Source: Rhizobium phaseoli (GTDB lineage Bacteria > Pseudomonadota > Alphaproteobacteria > Rhizobiales > Rhizobiaceae). From it: a stretch of DNA of 64,000 nucleotides. The position numbers were made by a program, and so were the translations under genes. The DNA is taken from assembly GCF_010668805.1 (NCBI RefSeq), contig NZ_WUFT01000004.1, positions 306,464-370,463 on the forward strand, written 5' to 3'. Under the pieces are notes generated by a model. That model had not been told where the DNA came from. It ran no database searches and saw only the letters and a program-made list of their open reading frames with translations. Numbering within the stretch: the first letter of the stretch is position 1; each line of letters starts with the position of its first letter. This document shows positions 53,961 through 61,466 of this stretch, one piece after another.

Positions 53961-54710
53961 TCAGCCCTTCACGGCATCCGGCCTGCCATGCAGCGGCTCG
54001 GCGCGGTGCCAGTTCTCCAGGATACGGCCGTCCCTATGTTTCTGCCGCGCCCAGCGGATTCCGTTCGAGATCACCTTGTGCACGATCTTGTCGTGATAGA
54101 TCGGATAGGTCTCGTGGCCGGGGCTGAAGAAGAAGATGCGTCCACGCCCGCGCTGGAAGGTGCAGCCGCTGCGAAAAACCTCGCCGCCGGAATACCAGGA
54201 GATGAACACCAGTTCATCCGGCTGCGGAATGTCGAAAGGCTCGCCATACATTTCTGAGGCATTGACCTCGAAATAGGGCGGCAGTCCCTCGGCGATCGGA
54301 TGTGAGGGATTGACCACCCAGACGCGCTCCAGGTCGCCATCCGGCGTCTCGCGCCAGGAAAGATTGGCATTGGTGCCCATCAGCCGGCGGAAGAGCTTGG
54401 AATGATGGCCGGAATGCAGCACCAGCAGGCCCATGCCCTTCAGCACACGCTGCTGCACGCGTTCGATCAGCCCGTCGCTGACCTCCTCATGCGCCATATG
54501 CCCCCACCAGAGCAGCACGTCGGTATCAGCGAGCACGCTGTCCGGCAGGCCTTCATCGGGATCGTCGAGTGTGCCGCGGCGGATTTCGAAATCCGGATGG
54601 GCGATGCCGGCGGCAATCGCGCCGTCGATACGATCGGGATAGATGTCCTGAACCTCCTTATGGAGCTGCTCGTGGCGTCCCTCGTTCCAGATGGTGACCT
54701 TGATTGTCAT
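53961..54710 (-). CDS. ThuA-family trehalose-utilisation-like protein
   Basis: Class I glutamine amidotransferase-like fold, about 249 residues. VTIWNEGRHEQLHKEVQDIY at the start, LLWWGHMAHEEV, VLHSGHHSKLFRRLMGT and FFFSPGHETYPIYHD are ThuA family segments. In S. meliloti ThuA with ThuB (Gfo/Idh) processes trehalose and related disaccharides, via 3-keto derivatives. Last gene of the leftward sugar transporter operon; a Gfo/Idh gene is encoded on the divergent side, repeating the ThuA/ThuB pairing. Confidence 0.9.
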   Translation of the reverse strand: MTIKVTIWNEGRHEQLHKEVQDIYPDRIDGAIAAGIAHPDFEIRRGTLDDPDEGLPDSVLADTDVLLWWGHMAHEEVSDGLIERVQQRVLKGMGLLVLHSGHHSKLFRRLMGTNANLSWRETPDGDLERVWVVNPSHPIAEGLPPYFEVNASEMYGEPFDIPQPDELVFISWYSGGEVFRSGCTFQRGRGRIFFFSPGHETYPIYHDKIVHKVISNGIRWARQKHRDGRILENWHRAEPLHGRPDAVKG

Positions 54711-54731
54711 GGCATTCCTCGATGTTTGCGG

Positions 54732-55814
54732 TCAGGCGGTTGCCGGACGGATCACCCGGCCGGCGGAATCGAACAGATGGCAGGCGGCAGGATCGGCGGT
54801 CAGCGACACGTGGTCGCCCGGCCGCACCGCGATATCGCCCTCGGCACGCACGACGATCGGCTGCTGCGGCGAGCCGACGGTCATGTAGGTCTCGACACCC
54901 AGCCGCTCGACGATGACCACTTCGGCCGTGAAATGGCCCTGCCCTTCCGGCACGATCTTCAGATGCTCCGGCCGGATGCCGAGCTTGGCCTCGCCCTGCG
55001 GCACCGCGCCATTGGCATCGGCAAAATCGAGCGACAGCCCGATCGGACTGTCGAGATGCAGCGCACCCGCAGAGGCCCGCGTCGCGGTGACCGGGATGAC
55101 GTTCATCTTCGGCGAGCCGATGAAGGTGGCGACGAATTCATTCTGCGGCTGATGGTAAAGTGACATCGGCGCGCCCTCCTGTGCCACCAGGCCCTTGTTC
55201 AGCACGACGATGCGGTCGGCCATCGTCATCGCCTCCACCTGGTCGTGGGTGACGTAGACGACGGTTGCTTTCAGCTCGCGGTGCAGCCGTTGCAGCTCGG
55301 CGCGCATCTGCACGCGCAGCGCCGAATCGAGGTTCGAGAGCGGCTCGTCGAACAGGATCAATGCCGGTTTCTTGATGATAGCGCGGCCGATCGCCACGCG
55401 CTGGCGCTGGCCGCCGGAAAGGGCGGCCGGGCGGCGGTCGAGATAGTCGGTGAGTTGCAGGATCTCGGCGACGCCTTCCACCTGCCGGCGGATCTCAGCC
55501 TCCGGCACCTTCTTCAGGCTGAGCGAGAAGCCGATATTTTCGGCAACGCTCATATGCGGATAGAGCGCATAGGACTGGAACACCATGGCGATACCGCGCT
55601 TGTCGGGCGGCACGTCGTTGATGCGCCTGCCGTTAAGGATGAGGTCGCCCTCGTCAATGCCTTCGAGGCCGGCAATCATCCGCAGCAGCGTCGACTTGCC
55701 GCAGCCGGACGGGCCGACGAAGACGGCGAATTCCCCGTCCTCCACGGTGATGTCGACGCCCTTGATGACCTCGAGCGCGCCGTAGAATTTGCGAACGTTT
55801 CTGAGATTGATCAT
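54732..55814 (-). CDS. sugar ABC transporter ATPase, UgpC/MalK type
   Basis: About 360 residues. Walker [22 protein letters not shown]-loop [11 protein letters not shown], signature [15 protein letters not shown], Walker [16 protein letters not shown], and H-loop VTHDQVEAM, followed by a TOBE domain. It lies between the permease gene and the thuA-like gene in the leftward operon. Very similar in layout to smoK at 13038-14036 but clearly a separate system. Confidence 0.93.
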   Translation of the reverse strand: MINLRNVRKFYGALEVIKGVDITVEDGEFAVFVGPSGCGKSTLLRMIAGLEGIDEGDLILNGRRINDVPPDKRGIAMVFQSYALYPHMSVAENIGFSLSLKKVPEAEIRRQVEGVAEILQLTDYLDRRPAALSGGQRQRVAIGRAIIKKPALILFDEPLSNLDSALRVQMRAELQRLHRELKATVVYVTHDQVEAMTMADRIVVLNKGLVAQEGAPMSLYHQPQNEFVATFIGSPKMNVIPVTATRASAGALHLDSPIGLSLDFADANGAVPQGEAKLGIRPEHLKIVPEGQGHFTAEVVIVERLGVETYMTVGSPQQPIVVRAEGDIAVRPGDHVSLTADPAACHLFDSAGRVIRPATA

Positions 55815-55833
55815 CGATTTCTCTTTCTGGATC

Positions 55834-56745
55834 TCAGCCCTTCACGCCGCCCGAAAATGTCTGGACGAGGAAGCGCCGGGCAAAGCCGAAGGCGATGACG
55901 GCAGGCAGCAGGTAGATGAATGCCAGCGCCGTCAGCAGGCCGTAGTCGATCTCGTTGATACGCAGAAAGGCGCGGAAGAGACCGAGCGGCAGCGTCTGCA
56001 GCTCCGGTGACGACAGGAAGATCAGCGGCAGCAGAAAATCGCCCCAGGCCGACATGAAAGCAAACAGCCCGGCCGCAGCCAGCCCCGGCAGCGCCAGCGG
56101 GATCAGCACCCGGCGGATGCGCTGGATCAGTGTTGCCCCGTCCATCAGCGCCGCCTCCTCATAATCCCGCGGCAAGCCGTCGAAGAAAGTCTTCATGATC
56201 CAGAGCGCCAGCGGCAATTGCATCGTCGCCAGCACCAGGATCAGGCCGAGATAGCCGTCGATGAAGCCGGTCCAGCGCATGATGTCGCGGGCATAACTGC
56301 CGAAGATCGGCCTCAGCACTGCCGCTTCGGCATTGTTCAACGTCAGCAGGAATTTATAGAGCGGCACGACGAGCGCCGTCGGCGGCAGCACGCGGATGAG
56401 CAGGATCGCGTAGAGGAACGGCAGCTTCCACCACGCCCGGGTGCGCGACAGCGCATAACCGCCGAGCCCGGAAAGCACCATGACGAGCAGCGTAGCGCTG
56501 CCAACCACGAAGAGCGAGTTGAACAGCCACTTCGCCCCGTCCTCCTTGGTGAAGACTCTGACATAGTTGGCGAGGGTCCATTGCTGCGGCCAATGCAGGA
56601 AGAGCTGCGCATTGCCGTCGAGCGAGGCGAGCAGCACCCAGAAGAAAGGCACGGCGCAGAAGATCGAGATCAGCGACAGCGTCGCATAGGCGATGAGATC
56701 GGAGCGCCCCTTGTTGGCGGTCTCGCTTGGGGAAACGACGGCCAT
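55834..56745 (-). CDS. sugar ABC transporter permease, MalG type
   Basis: About 303 residues with six helices. The EAA loop is EEAALMDGATLIQRIRRVLIPLA. ATG 56745 is separated from the preceding permease stop by one base, so the two are coupled. Pairs with the MalF-type permease. Confidence 0.92.
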   Translation of the reverse strand: MAVVSPSETANKGRSDLIAYATLSLISIFCAVPFFWVLLASLDGNAQLFLHWPQQWTLANYVRVFTKEDGAKWLFNSLFVVGSATLLVMVLSGLGGYALSRTRAWWKLPFLYAILLIRVLPPTALVVPLYKFLLTLNNAEAAVLRPIFGSYARDIMRWTGFIDGYLGLILVLATMQLPLALWIMKTFFDGLPRDYEEAALMDGATLIQRIRRVLIPLALPGLAAAGLFAFMSAWGDFLLPLIFLSSPELQTLPLGLFRAFLRINEIDYGLLTALAFIYLLPAVIAFGFARRFLVQTFSGGVKG

Positions 56746-56746
56746 G

Positions 56747-57634
56747 TCAGACCTCCACCTTCATCGCCCGGACATAGGCGATGCCGAGAACCAGCGAGAT
56801 GACGAGCGCAACGACCGCGACCGCGGCGCCATATCCGAGCTGGAACGACGTGAAGGACTGGTTGTAGATGTAAATGCTGACGACCTCGGTGGCGCCTCCG
56901 GGTCCGCCGCGCGTCAGCGCGTAGACGAGGCCGAAGACGGCAATAGTGGAAACCGCCGAGATCAGCATGTAGAGCAGGATGGTCGGCATCATCAGCGGCA
57001 GGGTGATACGGCGAAACATCTGCGACGGCGTGGCGCCGTCCATGCGCGCCGCCTCGTAGATTTCCGCCGGAATGGTGCTGAGGCCCGCGGTCAGCAGGAT
57101 CATTGCCGTGGCGATGCCGCGCCAGGTGTTGACGATGATGATCATCGACAGCGGGAAGACCTGCAGCCAGTCGGCCGGCGTGATGCCGAAGGCGCTGACG
57201 ATGCGGCTGAGCGTGGCATTGTCGCCGCCCGCCAGCATCGAGATCCACATGAAGCCGGCGACCACTTCGGGAGCGGCATTCGGCAGCAGGATGATCGACG
57301 AGAACACCCGCCGGAAACGGATCGGCCGGCGCAACGCGATTGCCGAAATAAGGCCGAGCGCAAACTGGCCGACCACGGCGGAACCGATGACGAAGACGAA
57401 TGTGACGAACAGGGAGTTCCAGAATTTCGCGTCGTTGAACAGCCTGGTATAGTTGCGGAGCCCGACGAAGCGAGGCCGAAGTGCCGCCGCACCGGTCAAC
57501 GCTTCATTGGTGAAGCTCAGATAGATGGAATAGATGGCCGGATAGATGACGAAGGCCAGAAGCAGCACCAGCGACGGCATTAGGATCAGCAGCCATTGCC
57601 GCTCGGCGCGCCTTTCATGAGAGTTTCGGGCCAT
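56747..57634 (-). CDS. sugar ABC transporter permease, MalF type
   Basis: About 295 residues with six helices. EAARMDGATPSQMFRRITLPL is the EAA loop; TRGGPGGATEVVSIYIYNQSF is the common C-terminal segment. An inverted repeat GAGGACG/CGTCCTC (57703-57731) lies in the 119-base gap after the binding-protein gene and may moderate read-through into the permeases. Confidence 0.92.
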   Translation of the reverse strand: MARNSHERRAERQWLLILMPSLVLLLAFVIYPAIYSIYLSFTNEALTGAAALRPRFVGLRNYTRLFNDAKFWNSLFVTFVFVIGSAVVGQFALGLISAIALRRPIRFRRVFSSIILLPNAAPEVVAGFMWISMLAGGDNATLSRIVSAFGITPADWLQVFPLSMIIIVNTWRGIATAMILLTAGLSTIPAEIYEAARMDGATPSQMFRRITLPLMMPTILLYMLISAVSTIAVFGLVYALTRGGPGGATEVVSIYIYNQSFTSFQLGYGAAVAVVALVISLVLGIAYVRAMKVEV

Positions 57635-57753
57635 GGAAGCTCACAAACCTTGTCATGTGAATCCGGCCTTGTCGTATGAACCGGTCTATCGAATGAACGC
57701 GGGAGGACGAGGGCGATGAGACCGCGTCCTCGCTCCCGAGGTAAAAGGCCCGC

Positions 57754-59046
57754 TTATTTGACCATGTCGTCGCCGAGCGTTTCCTTGACATAGTCGACCA
57801 GGATCTTCTGGGCGCCGGCAGCATCGGTTTCCTTGCGCAGCAGTGCTTCGGTGGCGCGCGCGACACCTTCCGAGACGGTACCGAAACCGGAGGCCTGCTT
57901 CAGGAAGACACCGTTTCCGGCCGCTGCATGGATCGGAACCAGTTCCGTCAGCTTCTGGAAGTCGGCATTCTTGGCCGCATCCTTGCTGGCCGGAATGTTG
58001 CCGATGCGGGCGGCATAGGAAACCTGCGTCTCGATCGAGCCGATCTCCATCAGCGCCTTGATTGCCAGTTCGGTATTGGCCGACTTGGAATTGACGGCCC
58101 ACGGCGCGGCGAGATTGGCGAGCACATACTGACCGCTGCTCTGGCCCGGAACCGTCCAGGTTCCCACAACCTTCGTCACCTCGGGGATCGGGTTCTTGCT
58201 TTCGCGGCCCCAGTCGAAAATATAGCACCAGGAGCCGCAGGTGGTCGCGGCGAGCTTGCCGGCCGGGAACATCTGGTACTTCGGCACGACCCAGGGCTCC
58301 GGCCCGAGCAGCGGCTGCGTCGGCATCAGATCCTTGTCGATCAGCTGCTTGTAGACGTCGAAGACATCCTTGATGCCTTCGCCGTTCAGATCGAGTTTGC
58401 CGTCGGCATCGACCAGCTGCGGCGTCTTCGAACCAACGAGCAGGTGCTGGAAGCCTTCGTCGAAAGCGCCGCTCCCCCAGGAGACGCCGGCCGGGAAGAG
58501 CAGGCCGTAGGCACCGGTCTTCTGCTTGATCTCGGCGGCGCGGTCGAGAAGCGCCTGCCAGGTCTTCGGCTGCTCGGTGGAGATGCCGGCCTTTTCGAGA
58601 ACGTCCTTGCGATAATAGATTTCCTGAATGCCGAGCATGAACGGCATCACATAGGTCTCGCCATCCGGGCTGACGGCAAGCTCCTTGGCAACGTCATAGA
58701 GGTTGGCATAGCCCTCCCAGGCCTTGAACTCCTTGGTGATAGGCGTGAGGTAGCCGGCCTCCACCATGTCGGCGACGGCAGCCGTCGTCGGTATGGAGAA
58801 CAGATCGGGCGCGTTGCCGGCCCCGAGCTCCGTCAGCAGCTTGGTCAGGTAGTCCTTGTCGGGCGCCGGATATTCGATGACCTCGACGGTCACTCCATAT
58901 TTCTTTTCGATCCGCTCGACCGTCGATTTCATCGCATCGATGCCGGCCTGACCATGATTGGCAATTCGGATTGTTTCAGCCTGCGCCAGTGTCGAAACCG
59001 CGCTGAGCAAAATGGCGCACAGGCCACCAAGAACCGTTTTCTTCAA
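57754..59046 (-). CDS. periplasmic sugar-binding protein, SBP_bac_1 family
   Basis: Receptor for the transporter, about 430 residues, with a signal peptide (TVLGGLCAILLSAVSTLAQA, cleavage before ETIRIANHG). The start is TTG 59046: GGGAGG lies about eight bases upstream and no ATG in the right place precedes the signal peptide. TTG starts are rare and may limit expression. First gene of the leftward operon; the ligand is unknown, but ThuA and GH2 neighbours suggest a disaccharide or glycoside. Confidence 0.88.
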   Translation of the reverse strand: MKKTVLGGLCAILLSAVSTLAQAETIRIANHGQAGIDAMKSTVERIEKKYGVTVEVIEYPAPDKDYLTKLLTELGAGNAPDLFSIPTTAAVADMVEAGYLTPITKEFKAWEGYANLYDVAKELAVSPDGETYVMPFMLGIQEIYYRKDVLEKAGISTEQPKTWQALLDRAAEIKQKTGAYGLLFPAGVSWGSGAFDEGFQHLLVGSKTPQLVDADGKLDLNGEGIKDVFDVYKQLIDKDLMPTQPLLGPEPWVVPKYQMFPAGKLAATTCGSWCYIFDWGRESKNPIPEVTKVVGTWTVPGQSSGQYVLANLAAPWAVNSKSANTELAIKALMEIGSIETQVSYAARIGNIPASKDAAKNADFQKLTELVPIHAAAGNGVFLKQASGFGTVSEGVARATEALLRKETDAAGAQKILVDYVKETLGDDMVK

Positions 59047-59248
59047 CGAAAAATCCTCCCTCTTTCAGACACACGGCGCCCTCCAGCACCGATTGCGAAA
59101 ATGTATACGCATTCTATTGAGTCGCAAGACGTTTTTGAAATGATTCAAATGAAAAAATTAATTCATTGATTTTGCAGTATTATATAAGCCTTGCCACCAT
59201 TGCTTTGCCTGTGTAATCGTGTGCACAATTCGTTTCAGGAGGAATTTT
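59047..59248. promoter_or_regulatory. divergent promoter region of the ThuA/ABC and Gfo/Idh operons
   Basis: AT-rich. TTTGAA-ATGA-TTCAAA (59134-59149) is a 6-bp inverted repeat and TGTGCACA (59220-59227) a perfect 8-bp palindrome near the Gfo/Idh start. Either could be the site of the LacI regulator at 60266, but neither is a textbook LacI operator with a central CG. Confidence 0.35.
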
Positions 59249-60256
59249 ATGTCTGAGAAACTGCGCCTCGGCGTCATCGGTGCCGGCTTGAAAGCGGCGG
59301 AATATGCCGAGAGCTGGGTGAGGATGCCGGAGATCGAATTTACAGCGCTCGCCGACACCACGGCGGCTTCGCGTCAGCGCCTGATCGATGTCTGCCTTGC
59401 CGCCGGCACATCCGAGCCAAAGAACTTCGAGGACTATCGCCAGATGCTCGCCGAGTGCCGCGATGAACTCGACATTGTCTACGTCTCCACCCCGCATGCC
59501 TTCCATTCCGAACAGGCAACCGCCGTCGCCGAGGCCGGCCTCGACCTCTTCCTGGAAAAACCGATGGTGACGACCGTCGCCGAGGCCGAGAGGCTGATCG
59601 CCGCCCAGAGGAAAAGCGGCGTCACCATCGTCACCGCCTTCCAGGGCGGCCTGTCGCCGCTGGTGCTCGACACCCGCCGACGGGCTCTCGCCGGGGAATT
59701 CGGCGCGCTGATCGCCATATCGGGCATGATCTGGGAAAGCTGGTCGTCCAACTATCACGGCCATTGGAAGCAGCAGCCTGCCATATCGGGCGGCGGCTTC
59801 ATGTTCGATACCGGCGCCCACATGATGAACACCGTCTGCCTGCTGGCCAATTCGGATTTCGACAGCGTGTCGGCCTACATGCACAACCATGGCAGACAGG
59901 TGGATATCGCCACCGCCGTCTCCGCCCGGCTGAAGAACGGCGCGCTGGCGACACTGACCGCCGCCGGCGAAGGCCCTCCGGGCTGCGCTTCCTACATCAC
60001 CTTCTTCTATTCGAAGGCGATCGTGCACATTGACGCCTGGGGCGGCTGGCGCGAGATCAGTGTCGGCAGCAACGCCGAGCCGCGCGAGGAGGCCGAGATT
60101 CTCGGCAATCCGATGAAGAATTTCCTCGCCATTCGCGAGGGAAAGATGGAAAACTCCGGCTCCGTCGAAATGGGCCTCAGATTCGCTAGGCTATGGGATG
60201 CAATCAAGGAATCGGCAGCGGCCGACGGCGCTTCCGTCAGGATCGTCGCCGGATAG
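59249..60256 (+). CDS. Gfo/Idh/MocA-family oxidoreductase, ThuB-like by context
   Basis: NAD(P)-dependent dehydrogenase of about 335 residues. Rossmann start RLGVIGAGLKAAEYAESWVR, catalytic-site segment LFLEKPMVTT, then SGGGFMFDTGAHMMNTVCLL in the second domain with conserved Asp and His. CAGGAGGAA precedes ATG 59249. Paired with a ThuA-like gene across the divergent promoter, it probably oxidises C3 of a sugar unit in an imported glycoside. Substrate not determinable from sequence. Confidence 0.88.
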   Translation: MSEKLRLGVIGAGLKAAEYAESWVRMPEIEFTALADTTAASRQRLIDVCLAAGTSEPKNFEDYRQMLAECRDELDIVYVSTPHAFHSEQATAVAEAGLDLFLEKPMVTTVAEAERLIAAQRKSGVTIVTAFQGGLSPLVLDTRRRALAGEFGALIAISGMIWESWSSNYHGHWKQQPAISGGGFMFDTGAHMMNTVCLLANSDFDSVSAYMHNHGRQVDIATAVSARLKNGALATLTAAGEGPPGCASYITFFYSKAIVHIDAWGGWREISVGSNAEPREEAEILGNPMKNFLAIREGKMENSGSVEMGLRFARLWDAIKESAAADGASVRIVAG

Positions 60257-60265
60257 GCGCTGAAG

Positions 60266-61264
60266 ATGAGCGGAATGAACAGACGGCGGATCACCTCGAA
60301 GGAATTGGCAAAGCTCGCCGGCGTCTCCTCCGCCACCGTTTCCCGCGCCTTCTCGCCGGATTCACGCATCGGCAGCGCCACCCGCGACCGCATCCTTGCC
60401 GTCGCTCGTGAACATGGCTACCAGCCGAATGCGATCGCCCGCTCGCTGAACAACCAGCGCTCGCGCCTGGTCGCCCTTGTCGTCAATGCGATCGGCAATC
60501 CGTGCGAGGCCGAAGAACAGCAGCTTCTCGTCCACCGCCTGCAGGCACGGCAATTATTGCCGATCATCCTGTGTTGCGCCGACCACGCCGACCGGCTGCA
60601 ACTGATGCGCCTCGCCTCCACCTATCAGGTCGATCACGTCGTCGTCTTCTCCGACATGGTGTCGATGCAGGACGCCGTCGATATCTTCCACACGACCAAG
60701 CCGATCATCGTCTCCTTCGAGCCGCTCGAAAACGAAAATGTCTCCAGCATCCGCATCGATGGCTCTGCTGCCGCCGACGAGATCATCGACAAGATTGTCC
60801 GCGACGGCAAGAAGCGCTTCGCCTACCTCGCCGGCACCAATTCAAGCTGGATCGACAAGCTCAGGCGCAAGTGGTTTGCCGATGCGCTGGCCAAGCGCGG
60901 CCTGGCCTTCGAGGCGCAGGCCTTTGGCGACTATTCCTATGATTCCGGCTTCAAGGAAGCCGTGCTGCTGCTGCACCGTGACAAGGTCGACGCCATCATC
61001 TGCGGCAACGACGTCATGGCGATCGGCGCACGTGATGCCGCCCGCCGCGTGCTCGGCAGAAACACACCGGACGATATTGCCATCGTCGGCCAGGATGGCA
61101 TTGCCATGGCCGCCTGGGATTGCAATGACCTCACCACGCTGAGCCTCGACCACACCGCCTTCATCGATGCCGTCGTCGAATTGATCGAACGCCATGACGC
61201 CGAGATCGAAGGCCCGCACAACATCACGCTCACCTGCGCCGCGCGCTGGGGCTCGACCGCCTGA
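60266..61264 (+). CDS. LacI-family transcriptional regulator
   Basis: About 332 residues. HTH: ITSKELAKLAGVSSATVSRAF with hinge residues HGYQPNAIARSL, then a sugar-binding effector domain (DAIICGNDVMAIGARDAARR, VGQDGIAMAAWD). Begins nine bases after the oxidoreductase stop, so it is in the same operon and probably controls both divergent operons. ATG 60275 is an alternative start. Confidence 0.92.
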   Translation: MSGMNRRRITSKELAKLAGVSSATVSRAFSPDSRIGSATRDRILAVAREHGYQPNAIARSLNNQRSRLVALVVNAIGNPCEAEEQQLLVHRLQARQLLPIILCCADHADRLQLMRLASTYQVDHVVVFSDMVSMQDAVDIFHTTKPIIVSFEPLENENVSSIRIDGSAAADEIIDKIVRDGKKRFAYLAGTNSSWIDKLRRKWFADALAKRGLAFEAQAFGDYSYDSGFKEAVLLLHRDKVDAIICGNDVMAIGARDAARRVLGRNTPDDIAIVGQDGIAMAAWDCNDLTTLSLDHTAFIDAVVELIERHDAEIEGPHNITLTCAARWGSTA

Positions 61265-61399
61265 TGCATGTTCGTAGCCGAGCGTGAAGCGGTTGCGGAT
61301 GACGACAGGCATGAAAAAAGCTAAAGCGCTGTCATGAAATCAGATTCGATGCGACACGCTTGAGCGCTCGCACCTTATTGCATCACGGAGGAATAGCCG

Positions 61400-61465
61400 A
61401 TGACCCGATTTTCACGCGCCGAAAGGCGCCGCACCGCTTCCGATGCCATGACCGGGAGAGCCTGA
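61400..61465 (+). CDS. 21-codon leader ORF upstream of GH2 gene
   Basis: ATG 61400 follows GGAGG (61386-61390) with a nine-base spacing, and reads MTRFSRAERRRTASDAMTGR-Ala before TGA at 61463-61465. The stop is one base before the GH2 start codon. The GH2 gene's own weaker GGGAGAG site lies inside this ORF, so translation of the small ORF may couple to or gate translation of the glycosidase. Arg-rich, no known homologue. It could be a false positive. Confidence 0.45.
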   Translation: MTRFSRAERRRTASDAMTGRA

Positions 61466-61466
61466 G

